64,000 bases of DNA, from contig NZ_CP103288.1 of assembly GCF_024758005.1 (NCBI RefSeq), positions 124,001 through 188,000 on the forward strand, read 5' to 3'. Shown here piece after piece: positions 34,548 to 43,104 of the stretch (position 1 is its first letter; every line of letters begins with the position of its first letter). The notes beneath the pieces are model-generated. The model saw only the letters and a list, made by a program, of their open reading frames with translations. It was not told the DNA's origin and did no database searches. The stretch is from Pseudarthrobacter sp. NS4. Its GTDB lineage: Bacteria > Actinomycetota > Actinomycetes > Actinomycetales > Micrococcaceae. A program made the translations under genes and the position numbers.

Positions 34548-35546
34548 TTAGGCGCGTTCCTTGAAGGACTCGACCTTGGAGGGGTCACGTTCGGTGACAG
34601 GGGCGAGCAGTTCGTCGATGCGGGTCATGAGCGCGTGCTCCAGTTTCACCCCGGCGGCCTTGGCGTTGTCCTCGAGTTGGTCGGGCCGGGAGGCGCCCAC
34701 GATCGCTGCGGAGACGTTGTTGTTCTGCAACACCCAGGCGACGGCCAGGGCGGGCATGGAGAGCCCGGCCTCCTTGGCGAGGGGTTTGAGCTGTTGGACG
34801 CGGGTGAGGATGTCCTCGTCCAGGAAGCGGTGTTCTGTTTTGAGGTTTCCGTCTTCGTCACGGAAGCGTGAGCCTTCGGGAGCAGTCTGCCCGGGAAGGT
34901 ATTTGCCGGTCAGCACGCCCTGGGCGAGCGGGGACCAGCAGATCTGGCCGATGCCGAGCTCGATGCTGGTGGGGACGACCTCTTCCTCGATGACCCGCCA
35001 CAGCATGGAGTACTGGGGCTGGTTGGAGATCAGTTGGATGCCCAGGTCTTTGGCGAGGGCGGCGCCAGCGCGGATCTCATTGACGGTCCACTCGGAAACG
35101 CCGATGTAGTGGGCCTTGCCGGCGCGCACGATGTCGGCGAACGCCTGCATGGTTTCTTCCAGCGGCGTTTCGTAGTCGTAGCGGTGGGCTTGGTAGAGGT
35201 CCACATAGTCGGTGTCCAGACGCTTCAGGGAGCCGTTGATCGATTCCATGATGTGTTTGCGGGACAGACCGCGGTCGTTCTTGCCGTCTCCTGTGGGGAA
35301 GTAAACCTTGGTGAAGATTTCCAGGCTCTCGCGGCGTGTGCCGCGCAGCGCCTCGCCCAGCGCGGTTTCGGCGCGGGTGCCGGCATAGGCGTCTGCGGTG
35401 TCGAAGGTGGTGATGCCCAGATCAAGTGCCTTCCGGACGCAGGCGGTCGCTGCGCCCTGATCGATCTGTTCACCATGGGTAACCCAGTTGCCGTACGCGA
35501 TTTCGCTGATGTACATGCCTGATGATCCGAGTTTGCGGTATTCCAT
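34548..35546 (-). CDS. Aldo/keto reductase, Kv-beta-like
   Basis: NADPH-dependent carbonyl reductase with a TIM-barrel fold, 332 residues. The catalytic tetrad is visible: Asp and Tyr in FDTADAYAG, Lys in IFTKVYF, His in LYQAHRYD. The C-terminal cofactor-binding segment reads AIVGASRPDQLEDN. It starts within the stop of the LacI-type regulator gene (TAATG), so the two are translationally coupled and the regulator probably controls this reductase. Physiological substrate unknown. Confidence 0.92.
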   Translation of the reverse strand: MEYRKLGSSGMYISEIAYGNWVTHGEQIDQGAATACVRKALDLGITTFDTADAYAGTRAETALGEALRGTRRESLEIFTKVYFPTGDGKNDRGLSRKHIMESINGSLKRLDTDYVDLYQAHRYDYETPLEETMQAFADIVRAGKAHYIGVSEWTVNEIRAGAALAKDLGIQLISNQPQYSMLWRVIEEEVVPTSIELGIGQICWSPLAQGVLTGKYLPGQTAPEGSRFRDEDGNLKTEHRFLDEDILTRVQQLKPLAKEAGLSMPALAVAWVLQNNNVSAAIVGASRPDQLEDNAKAAGVKLEHALMTRIDELLAPVTERDPSKVESFKERA

Positions 35547-36610
35547 TAGTTCTCTTCCTTGTCGGGCTCTGCAGTGAAATGAGTCTGGTTCCCCCGGGGG
35601 GGCCTGGTGCTGTGCCGAAGGACCAGGTGCGTATCGACGGTCCGCGTTGTCTGTGGGGGCCGGGTTGGGGAACTGCTGTTCAGGGCCTCAAGCAGCAGCC
35701 CGGCCGCCGCTCGCCCCTGCCCTTGGACGTCCTGGTCGATGGTGGTGAGGCCAAGGACGGGGGAGAGGTCGTGGTTGTCGAACCCCACGATGGAGATGTC
35801 CCCAGGCACACTCATGCCCGCGGCGCGGACGACGCCCAGGGCACCAAAGGCCATCTCATCGGAGGCGGCGAAAACCGCCGTCGGCAGTACCGGCGCGGAC
35901 AGCATCCGGGTCATCGCGGCTGCGCCGCCGGCCACCGAATTCGTGTCGAACTGCTGCCACCCGTCCACCTCGTCAATGCCCGCGCCCATGAGGCATTGCC
36001 GGTAGCCGGCAACGCGCGACGGCGGCGCCAGACTTCCGGTGGTGACCTCGGCGTCATCGTTGATCCCAAGCAACCCGATGCGTCGATGGCCCAAGTTAAG
36101 CAGGTGACGGACTGCGGTCCGGGCAGCGGCCCGGTCATCGACGAACACGCTGCCGAAGTACTCCGAACGCCGGCCCAGTACGACGACGGGAATCTCCAGA
36201 TCCCGTAGCGTCCGGGTTTCAGCCTCGGTCAGCCGGAGCGAGAGCACCAGCACCCCATCAGCCCGGCCGCGCAGCCGCTGTTCAGCGAAAAAGCGGAGGC
36301 GGCCCTCCTCATCGCCGAGCTCGTAGAGCAGGACGTCCCGGCCGGAAGCCCGGAGCACGGCACCTGCCCCAGCGATGACCTGTCCGAAGAACCATTTGGT
36401 CGCATCCGGAACGATGACCGCCACGGTGCCGGTAACTCCGGTGGCCAAGCGCGCAGCACTGGGCGACGCCACGTATCCCATCTCCACCGCGATGTCCTTA
36501 ATCCGCTGGCGGGTGCCCGTGGAGACCCCGGGCAGGTCGCGCAGGGCACGGGACACCGTCGACACGGCAACGCGGGCGCGTTCGGCAACCTCTTCTATCC
36601 TTACAGTCAC
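35546..36610 (-). CDS. LacI-family transcriptional regulator
   Basis: Repressor with an N-terminal helix-turn-helix (IEEVAERARVAVSTVSRALRD, residues about 4-24) and a periplasmic-binding-protein-like effector domain with the family motifs SDEMAFGALGVVRAAG and DISIVGFDNHDL. About 354 residues. The GTG at 36610 places the HTH at the usual distance; the frame is open to 36646 but adds an unrelated stretch. A LacI-type palindrome upstream suggests autoregulation of this two-gene operon. Confidence 0.9.
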   Translation of the reverse strand: MTVRIEEVAERARVAVSTVSRALRDLPGVSTGTRQRIKDIAVEMGYVASPSAARLATGVTGTVAVIVPDATKWFFGQVIAGAGAVLRASGRDVLLYELGDEEGRLRFFAEQRLRGRADGVLVLSLRLTEAETRTLRDLEIPVVVLGRRSEYFGSVFVDDRAAARTAVRHLLNLGHRRIGLLGINDDAEVTTGSLAPPSRVAGYRQCLMGAGIDEVDGWQQFDTNSVAGGAAAMTRMLSAPVLPTAVFAASDEMAFGALGVVRAAGMSVPGDISIVGFDNHDLSPVLGLTTIDQDVQGQGRAAAGLLLEALNSSSPTRPPQTTRTVDTHLVLRHSTRPPRGNQTHFTAEPDKEEN

Positions 36611-36642
36611 GGAGAACAAGGCTACGGGCAGTCCACCCCTTA

Positions 36643-36658
36643 ACACAAGCGCTTGCGT
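36643..36658. promoter_or_regulatory. LacI-type operator
   Basis: The sequence ACACAAGCGCTTGCGT is a near-perfect palindrome around AAGC|GCTT, the usual LacI/GalR operator centre, and lies 33 bp before the regulator's GTG. A second TGGAAGCGCTTGCTCA (centre 36997-37004) falls inside the adjacent doxX remnant. Confidence 0.7.
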
Positions 36659-36718
36659 AGAAGGATACTCGCTGGGGCTTGACGGGTTAGCGCCGCTGGC
36701 TCTGGCCCGGCCGTGTGG

Positions 36719-37131
36719 TCAGAGCGTCCTTTTGGTGTGTGTTAGAAGAACCAGGGCGCCAGCGATAAGGGCTCCGCTCTTCGCGACAAACTCACCTTCA
36801 ATCGTCAGTAGGACCGCGTTTGCCTCGCTGAACGTGAAGCCGGGGACCAGAAGGGAAGTCGAGGGGGCTCCGATTAGAGGTGGCGACCAGAACGAACAAG
36901 CGGGACCCGGAAGAGCGCGCCGCTGATGATAAGGACGCCAAGCGTTACTTCTGCCGTGCCAGAACCAGAAGAACGGACATCCACCCGTGGGAGTGGAAGC
37001 GCTTGCTCAATGAGGGCTGCGACGGGTGAGCGGTCAAGGACTTTCAGCAGGCCGAACCACAGGAACAGCACGCCAGGCATCATGCGCAGCGCCGGCAGCG
37101 TAACCTGCCGCAGCCTCGGAGACGGCGTCAT
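36719..37131 (-). pseudogene. Frameshifted DoxX-family membrane protein
   Basis: From ATG 37131 the frame reads LPALRMMPGVLFLWFGLLKV, a DoxX-type first helix, then VTLGVLIISGALFRVPL and stops at 36874. The rest of the family pattern, LLVPGFTFSEANAVLLTIEG, EFVAKSGALIAGALVLL, continues in another frame to TGA 36719. One indel around 36885-36905 therefore breaks the gene. Whether it is a true mutation or a sequencing error cannot be told here. Confidence 0.72.
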
Positions 37132-37550
37132 CTGAGGACCGGCCCCGCACAGGAGGGACGCACGAATGTTTTACTCCGAAGCGCGCCGGCGTCAAGGACA
37201 GTTTCAGCCTGGGAAGACTCCACCATGACGAATTAACGTTCAGAAGCGGCTCGCCCTGCACTTAATAGACAAGCTCTCCACTGCTGCGACCGGGCGATGC
37301 GGCCCACTAGGTCTACACAAGGCAGCTGGTCGTGTTGTCATGGAGCGCGGTCATCCTCTTGTTCAAACACACGAGGGAGGGTTAGCGGCCGGAACCCAGG
37401 AGCCGCCGCTGGGGGTATCGCTGGGCTTGGGGGAGCATTCGTGCTTGGCAAGGGTCAAACTCCACGTCACTCCGCTCCGTCGTCGCTGTCGCCGCCTTGC
37501 GGGCCCCGGTTCCCGTAATCCCATAAAAACATCTGGCGCCACGAAAACAA
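37132..37550. other. Intergenic stretch, no gene seen
   Basis: About 420 bp between the doxX remnant and the mntR operator. The small open frames lack ribosome-binding sites and family resemblance. I see no strong hairpin or repeat. Confidence 0.45.
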
Positions 37551-37590
37551 ATGTTAGACGTGGCTAACATTTTAGTTTTGCTGCTAACAT
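37551..37590 (+). promoter_or_regulatory. Palindromic operator before the MntR-like gene
   Basis: ATGTTAGACGTGGCTAACAT (37551-37570) is a perfect 7-6-7 inverted repeat. A related pair TTTTAG ... CTAACAT follows (37570-37590), giving three CTAACAT/ATGTTAG half-sites just before the ATG at 37597. Their placement fits autorepression by the DtxR/MntR protein. Confidence 0.72.
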
Positions 37591-37596
37591 CTCAGC

Positions 37597-38271
37597 ATGA
37601 CCGTTTCCGATCTGACCGCCCCAGCACAGGATTACCTGAAGATGATTTGGTCTGCCACGGAATGGTCGCAGTCCCCGATCACCGTCAGTGCGATGGCTGA
37701 ACGCATGGGAGTGAAGCCCTCCACCGTCTCGGACGGGATCCGGCGGCTTGCTAAACAGGGGATGGTCACCCACGCCCCGTACGGCAGCATCGAACTCACG
37801 GCGGCCGGGCGCGAACACGCCGTGGAAATGGTGCGCCGGCACCGCCTCCTGGAGACCTTCCTCGTCCAAGTCCTGAGTTATGGCTGGGACGAAGTGCACG
37901 ATGAGGCCGAAATACTCGAACATGCTGTCTCTGACACGATGATCCGGCGCGTCGACGAGCTGCTCGGACACCCCACGCGGGATCCTCACGGGGACCCCAT
38001 TCCTGCCCCGGGAGGTCTCCCTGATCCGCCCGAGGGTGTCCGCCTGGCCGCAATTGACCCGGAGCGGCCCGTCACTATCACCAGGATTTCGGATGCCGAT
38101 CCGAACATGCTGCGCTACTTTGCCGAGCTCGGGCTGGCACCTGACATCCAGCTCACGGTCCGGGCCCACCGTCCCTACGCCGATATCACCACGATTCACC
38201 TGGATGACCGCGCAGTGGATATTGACCTGGGGTCCGCAGCCGCTGAAGCCATCTGGGTAGTCGCAACTTAA
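37597..38271 (+). CDS. mntR: DtxR-family, manganese-type (MntR-like) repressor
   Basis: Metal-dependent transcriptional repressor, 224 residues: winged HTH (about 28-58), dimerisation/metal domain, and C-terminal FeoA/SH3-like domain (from about 145). Asp12 takes the place of DtxR Met10 and Glu105 (in HDEAEILEHAVSD) takes the place of DtxR Cys102, the pattern that makes MntR respond to Mn2+ rather than Fe2+. No metal transporter gene lies next to it, so its targets are elsewhere. Only a weak ribosome-binding site precedes the ATG. Confidence 0.88.
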   Translation: MTVSDLTAPAQDYLKMIWSATEWSQSPITVSAMAERMGVKPSTVSDGIRRLAKQGMVTHAPYGSIELTAAGREHAVEMVRRHRLLETFLVQVLSYGWDEVHDEAEILEHAVSDTMIRRVDELLGHPTRDPHGDPIPAPGGLPDPPEGVRLAAIDPERPVTITRISDADPNMLRYFAELGLAPDIQLTVRAHRPYADITTIHLDDRAVDIDLGSAAAEAIWVVAT

Positions 38272-38522
38272 CTCCCGCCACCACGTGCCCCGACCCTCCG
38301 TGCGACTCCTCACGCGTGCGGCGGGTACACGCCGGCGGTACGCGCGGCTTCAGGGGCGGGAAGGCCAAGGGCTGCCTACCCGGAAAAGTAGGGCAAGGCT
38401 TATGGAATTTCCGGGTGGCACCGGCCGTCGGCCCATCGCACCAAGTCCTGCGCTTTCACCCAGTGAAGCAGACAGCACCCACCGCTCCCGATCACCGGGA
38501 AGCTCCCAGAAAGGCCGGCCAC

Positions 38523-39131
38523 ATGAGAGCCGATTACCCGACCAGGCCCGGCACGGCTATCGATCCGCCCGGCCCGTCCCGGATGGAAGGCGCTAACCTC
38601 CGGCTGGTCCTACTCGGCGTGCTGTGCACGGCAGGGTGGCTGGCATCCATCCTTGTCGGACACAACATGGACGCCGGGCCCGAACTGCACCGCGTCGGCC
38701 TCGCCGTGCACATCCTTGCCCTGGTGCTCTCCTTCGGAACGATTCTCGTCGTTGACTGGCTGGGCCTGCTCTGGCTCTTAGGCAAGGTCCGGATGCACGA
38801 ATCAGGAAGGCTCGAAGCAGCCGCGAAACCGCTGATCTGGGGAGGCCTCGCCCTGCTCCTGGCCTCCGGCGCCCTCATCGACCCTGACCTGACCAGCCCC
38901 GTCACGGCCGTCAAACTCTGCGCGGTGCTGATCCTGATGCTCAATGGCCTGAGCATCGCTCCGGCCATGCACCAGCTGCTTGCCTTGCCCTCTCAAACCC
39001 GCTTCAGCGACCTCGGCCGAAAGCTGAGGCTCCGGCTGATGACCGCCCTGAGCGTGTCACAGGCATGCTGGTGGACGGCGGTGCTGATCGGCCTGATCAA
39101 CAGCACCCTTCGGCGCTGGTCGGGTACCTAA
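38523..39131 (+). CDS. Multi-pass membrane protein of unknown function
   Basis: 202 residues with five predicted membrane segments (LRLVLLGVLCTAGWLASILV, LAVHILALVLSFGTILVV, LIWGGLALLLASG, VKLCAVLILMLNGL, WWTAVLIGLI). His and Met residues cluster in GHNMDAGPELHRVGLAVH. The ATG at 38523 follows AAAGG; the frame is open much further upstream, but that part is Arg/Gly-rich and looks non-coding. I do not recognise the family. It converges on the PepSY gene and may belong to the same envelope module. Confidence 0.7.
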   Translation: MRADYPTRPGTAIDPPGPSRMEGANLRLVLLGVLCTAGWLASILVGHNMDAGPELHRVGLAVHILALVLSFGTILVVDWLGLLWLLGKVRMHESGRLEAAAKPLIWGGLALLLASGALIDPDLTSPVTAVKLCAVLILMLNGLSIAPAMHQLLALPSQTRFSDLGRKLRLRLMTALSVSQACWWTAVLIGLINSTLRRWSGT

Positions 39132-39285
39132 GCATCAAAAGCACCAAAACACCTGTGCCAGGGCGACTTTCACCCCCGACAACCCTGACCATAGGCAGGT
39201 CGGTGCAAACGCGTCTTCACCTCCCTAAAAGGTAATTGCCCGGGCCAAGACTGTGGCGGTGAGGACTGAGTTGGCCCTCCCGGCT

Positions 39286-40773
39286 TTAAAGGTTGTTTGC
39301 TGCTGCCGTTCTGCGGTGGTGCAGGTATCCGGCGGTGGTGTCGATCAGGAGGAAAGCCAGGAGACTGATTCCGAGAAGCGGCAGGAAGTACCCGACAGCA
39401 GCCGTGGCGGTGATCAGAGCCAGAGCTGCCACCGGCGGGGTGCGTCGAAGTGCCCCGCGGTTGGGTGCCCGTCCGAAGGCTGCCGGTTTGCCGGGAGGGT
39501 TGAGGGCTGGGCGGTTCAGTGTGGGGCGGCGTTTGATCCACATGATGTAGCCCCAGATGATCATTGCCGCCAAGCCCAGGGCGATGGCGGCGAGGATGAT
39601 CTGGTTGGCCAGGCCGAAGAGGACGCCCATGTGCGCGTCGATGCCCCAGCGGGCCAGTTTGGCTGCGAAAGGGTAGTCGCTGAAAAGGACCTTGTCTGAC
39701 ACGGCCATGGTTCCCGGATCAATGGCGACGGCGTCGACCTGGGTGGGCCATGAGCGGTCGATCTCTGCGACGGTCCAGGTTTTCCCGTCAGTGGCGGGAG
39801 GTTTGATTTCGGTTTTGACGCCGTCGATCCCTTCAGCGCGGGCCGCTGCGAGGGCAGCGTCAAACCCCTCAGGAGGGGCCACGGCCTGCTGACCGGCAAT
39901 ATATTCTGCATGTTCCGCGGCTGTGTGTTCTGCGTGGTCGGTATGCTCCTCATGCCCTGCGCCGGTGCCGAGGGTTCGGGTGTTTAGGTCAGTGGTGAGG
40001 GCGGGGGTGGACCAGCCGACCGCTGCCCGCAGGTTGGTGACGTTCGCCCCGGCAAAGGCGGACCAGGTCAGTCCTGTTGCTGAGAGGAAGAAGAAACCGG
40101 CGGCGAGCCAGATCCCGGCGGAGGCGTGCAGGGACGCGGTCCCGGCCCGGCCTTTGGTCGTCTTGTCCGGGTAGAGGTTGCCCTTGGCGCGGGGTTTGCG
40201 TTTCCAGCGCTGTACCCACAGGATCACTCCGCCCAGGGCGATGACCCAGAGCCATGAGGCTGCGAGTTCGCTGTAGATCCGGCCGGTCTCCCCGAGATGG
40301 AGGTTGCGGTGCAGCTGCCCGATCCAGGTGTGCACGGGCAGGGATCCGCTGGTTCCGTAGGCGGTCATGTCGCCTTTGACCGCTGCGGTGCCCGGGTCAA
40401 CGAAGATGGCCCGGGTCTCTGATTCACCCAGGGCCGGATCGATGAACATCACCCGCGTCGTTGTTCCGTCTGTTCCAGGGCGGACGGCGGCCGGCATCTG
40501 GTTGGTGCCCAGGTGGGCCCGGGCGGCGTCTATTTGGGCGGCCAGGGGAACTGCCGGGCCACCGGTGCTGGCACTGAGTTCGTTGGCGTAGATGGCTTTT
40601 TCCAGCTGGGGTGTCAGGGCGTAGAGTGCTCCGCTGAGCGCTGCGATGAGCAGGAACGGGCCGACGAGGACGGCGGCGTAGAAGTGGATCCGCATGGCCA
40701 GGGCGCCAGCCCATACCTTCGAAGATCCTTCAGCAACGCCGGGCCGGGACGGCGGAATGGTTTTCAATGTCAT
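39286..40773 (-). CDS. PepSY-associated membrane protein (PiuB-like)
   Basis: 495 residues with four strong membrane segments: one after MRIHFYAAVLVGPFLLIAAL, a pair around WLWVIALGGVILW and IWLAAGFFFLSATGLTW, and one near the C-terminus. PepSY-type extracytoplasmic domains lie between them; the motif HTWIGQLHRNLHLGETGRIY is characteristic. The loop near residue 285 is histidine-rich (GHEEHTDHAEHTAAEHAEY), suggesting metal binding. Family members are linked to iron or copper handling and ferric reduction; which metal is not shown by sequence, but the neighbours favour copper. Confidence 0.88.
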   Translation of the reverse strand: MTLKTIPPSRPGVAEGSSKVWAGALAMRIHFYAAVLVGPFLLIAALSGALYALTPQLEKAIYANELSASTGGPAVPLAAQIDAARAHLGTNQMPAAVRPGTDGTTTRVMFIDPALGESETRAIFVDPGTAAVKGDMTAYGTSGSLPVHTWIGQLHRNLHLGETGRIYSELAASWLWVIALGGVILWVQRWKRKPRAKGNLYPDKTTKGRAGTASLHASAGIWLAAGFFFLSATGLTWSAFAGANVTNLRAAVGWSTPALTTDLNTRTLGTGAGHEEHTDHAEHTAAEHAEYIAGQQAVAPPEGFDAALAAARAEGIDGVKTEIKPPATDGKTWTVAEIDRSWPTQVDAVAIDPGTMAVSDKVLFSDYPFAAKLARWGIDAHMGVLFGLANQIILAAIALGLAAMIIWGYIMWIKRRPTLNRPALNPPGKPAAFGRAPNRGALRRTPPVAALALITATAAVGYFLPLLGISLLAFLLIDTTAGYLHHRRTAAANNL

Positions 40774-40981
40774 GGTCTTCTGCTTTCGTGCAGGAACAGC
40801 TCATAGGCTCTTTGAGCCATGAAGGGAGTTTGGTGTGTCCGATCTAGCGCGCTGGGAGGCGGGACACGGGTAGTGCACAACGGGGGTGCAACCTGAAGTC
40901 AGACGCAGCCGTGCGCCACCAAATGTGAATCCTCAGCCGATCAGGGCCTTAGCCGATCAATCGGTTGGACGGGGAGCAGTC

Positions 40982-41590
40982 TCAGGCGGGGACAGGGGGT
41001 CCCCGGAGCCGGTGGACGCAGGCGTCCGTGCTGCTGGCAGGGGCATGAAAGTGTGAGGAAGTAAGAAGGCATGGCGTTGGTGCCGGCAGTCTGGCGGGGA
41101 CCGGAATCCGGACCAGGGGGCGCAGCCATGCCAGCAGGTGCCAGAGCGCTGTTTCGCCGCGGGCCAGCAGCAGTGCGGTGAAGAGAACTGCCACGGCATG
41201 GGCCACGGTCATGGGCCAGCCGTGGCCGGCAGCTTCTGCCAGTCGTTCCCCTGCCGTGGCCCCCGGTGCGCATGTTGTTGCGGCGACGGTGTGGTGGATA
41301 TGACCGGCAGGGCCTGGTGCGGCGCAGGCTGTTTCGGGAAGGAACAGCGAAAAAGCTCCATGAAGGAGCAGTTGTCCTGTGCTCAGGACGGATGTCAGCA
41401 CTGGTAAGGACAGCTGCCGCCGGGACAGGAGCACCACCGGGGGCAACAGGAGGGCTGTCAGGGCGGCAAGCAGTGTCGGAGGAGGCGTTCCGCCGCCTCC
41501 CGCGACGTGCGCGCCCGAGGCCAGGAACACCGCTATCCCTGTTACCAGGAGCGACCGGGAAAAGAGCAGGACGCCGCGCGCGGTAGCCAT
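40982..41590 (-). CDS. Membrane protein of unknown function with a His-containing loop
   Basis: 202 residues, four or five predicted membrane segments. The central loop carries PGPAGHIHHTVAATTCAPG with three His and Cys residues; the tail also has several His and Cys. I do not recognise a family. GGAGGGGAC precedes the ATG. A SigK-type promoter lies at 41649-41676, the same type found before the cupredoxin and CHRD genes, which ties it to the ECF sigma factor encoded divergently. Confidence 0.75.
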   Translation of the reverse strand: MATARGVLLFSRSLLVTGIAVFLASGAHVAGGGGTPPPTLLAALTALLLPPVVLLSRRQLSLPVLTSVLSTGQLLLHGAFSLFLPETACAAPGPAGHIHHTVAATTCAPGATAGERLAEAAGHGWPMTVAHAVAVLFTALLLARGETALWHLLAWLRPLVRIPVPARLPAPTPCLLTSSHFHAPASSTDACVHRLRGPPVPA

Positions 41591-41648
41591 CGTCCCCTCC
41601 TATCCTGCCCCTAAGACGCAGACTCGTACGTGTTCGCCCTGTAGTCAT

Positions 41649-41676
41649 GGTTCGTCACTGAATGCCCTGCGGATGT
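41649..41676 (-). promoter_or_regulatory. SigK-type promoter 1
   Basis: Minus strand: -35 ACATCC (41671-41676), 16-bp spacer, -10 CGAACC (41649-41654). It points at the gene starting at 41590, leaving an untranslated leader of about 50 nt. Mycobacterial SigK promoters have a CCATCC-type -35 and CGAA-containing -10. The rest of the 41591-41985 gap holds no gene. Confidence 0.6.
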
Positions 41677-41985
41677 CCCGCCCGCAGCTTATAGCGCTCA
41701 GAAGGACACCTCACGCAGAGTTTGGACGAGGAAGCCGTGACATCCTCCGAAGCGCTGGGAGGAAGGCGAGCGTGACAACCTTCCGTACTCTTTGTCATTT
41801 GCTGGAGACTTCATTGACGTTTCTGTGGTTTTCGGCTGGTTCCCGGGATACGTTCGGGGGGATGTGAAGTGCTTTCCCCTTTTTGAACAGTACGGAGCTA
41901 AAAACGTGAATACCCCCAAAACTGAAATAGATTCCGTTATTGGTCTGGTGGGGCCGCTGGCCCAACCTTGCAGGTAAACGCGGCA

Positions 41986-42570
41986 ATGGCCGCAATTGGG
42001 GGCAGCACCCTGGCTGGTCCGGATCCGCTGCTGGCGCTTCTGAACGGGGTTGCCCGGGGCGAGACGGAAGCCTTCAGGGACTTGTATACGCGCACCGCCC
42101 GACGTTTGTTCGGCCTTGCGATGAAGGTGGTCCAAAGGCCGGAGCTGGCCGAGGAGGTCGTGCAGGAAGTCTTCGTCCAGGTGTGGTCATCGGCGGGCCG
42201 GTTTGATCCTTCCCGGGGTGAGCCCCTGGTGTGGCTGTTCACGATGACCCACCGCCGTGCGGTCGAGGTTGTCCGGCGGGAGCAGGCCTGTCTTGAGCGT
42301 GATTCCCGGCATCACCGCGAGACAACGGCGCTGGGCCAGTATTCTGTCGAAGAGCTGATTCTGCGCAGGGTGGAGGATGAGAAAATTCGCGCCAGCCTGT
42401 CCACGCTAAGTCGCGCCCAGTCCGAAGCGATCACCCTCGCATATTTGGACGGGCAGACGTACGCGGAGGTGGCAGGCACCCTGAACCTGAGTCTGCCGGC
42501 GGTCAAGTCCCGCATCCGTGACGGCTTCCGCAACATGCGCCAGTGCCTGGGCCGGGAAGGTGCCGGATAA
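41986..42570 (+). CDS. ECF sigma factor, SigK-like
   Basis: Extracytoplasmic-function sigma factor, about 194 residues. Region 2 (about 15-85) reads FRDLYTRTARRLFGLAMKVV ... AEEVVQEVFVQVW ... WLFTMTHRRAVEVVRR; region 4 (about 130-185) reads LDGQTYAEVAGTLNLSLPAV KSRIRDG. No region 3. The start is uncertain: ATG 41986 is used, with TTG 41968 in frame and no strong ribosome-binding site. SigK factors normally have an RskA-type anti-sigma gene directly after; here a convergent cupredoxin gene follows instead. Confidence 0.88.
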   Translation: MAAIGGSTLAGPDPLLALLNGVARGETEAFRDLYTRTARRLFGLAMKVVQRPELAEEVVQEVFVQVWSSAGRFDPSRGEPLVWLFTMTHRRAVEVVRREQACLERDSRHHRETTALGQYSVEELILRRVEDEKIRASLSTLSRAQSEAITLAYLDGQTYAEVAGTLNLSLPAVKSRIRDGFRNMRQCLGREGAG

Positions 42571-42599
42571 GAGTAACCGTGCTGGGCATCCCCAGGGCG

Positions 42600-43043
42600 T
42601 TATTTCACCGTGAGGGTGCCTTTCATGTTGCCGTGGAAGTTGCAGTGGTAGGGGTACGTCCCGGGCTCGGTGGGGGCGGTGAAGGTGCCGGTGCCGACTT
42701 GGATGTTGGCGTCGAACGCGTTGCCGGTGTCAGCGGTGATGGTGTGCGCCTCAGCGTCTTCGTTGATGACGGTGATCTCTGCTCCGGGGCTCGCCGTTTC
42801 CGCTCCCTGGTATTTGAAGCCCTTGATCAGTATTTCGGCCGGGGCCGCCGCAGGTGTTGAACCCGTACCGGAAGCTGTAGGAGCAGGTTCTGTGGTGGCG
42901 GCAGGAGCTGAGGGGAATTGTTCGGTCAGTGTGGGGGCCGCTGTGGTGCCGGACCCGGACATACCCCCGCAGCCGGACAGGGGCAGCAGCACTGCTGCTG
43001 CCGCGAGTCCAAGCGCGCTGCCGGTTCTGGTGTTTGCTTTCAT
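42600..43043 (-). CDS. Cupredoxin lipoprotein A
   Basis: Membrane-anchored type 1 copper protein of plastocyanin/azurin type. 147 residues: signal peptide with lipobox LSGC, a Thr/Pro/Ala linker to about residue 65, then the cupredoxin fold. Ligands are present: His in AEAHTITAD, and Cys-x2-His-x4-Met in YHCNFHGNMKG. AAAGG lies seven bases before the ATG at 43043. Last gene of a minus-strand operon beginning at cupredoxin B (46325). Confidence 0.92.
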   Translation of the reverse strand: MKANTRTGSALGLAAAAVLLPLSGCGGMSGSGTTAAPTLTEQFPSAPAATTEPAPTASGTGSTPAAAPAEILIKGFKYQGAETASPGAEITVINEDAEAHTITADTGNAFDANIQVGTGTFTAPTEPGTYPYHCNFHGNMKGTLTVK

Positions 43044-43104
43044 GGGTGAACCTTTCATGGGAACTGCGGCGGGCGGGCTGGGTTGGTGGGCGGGATCCTG
43101 TATG

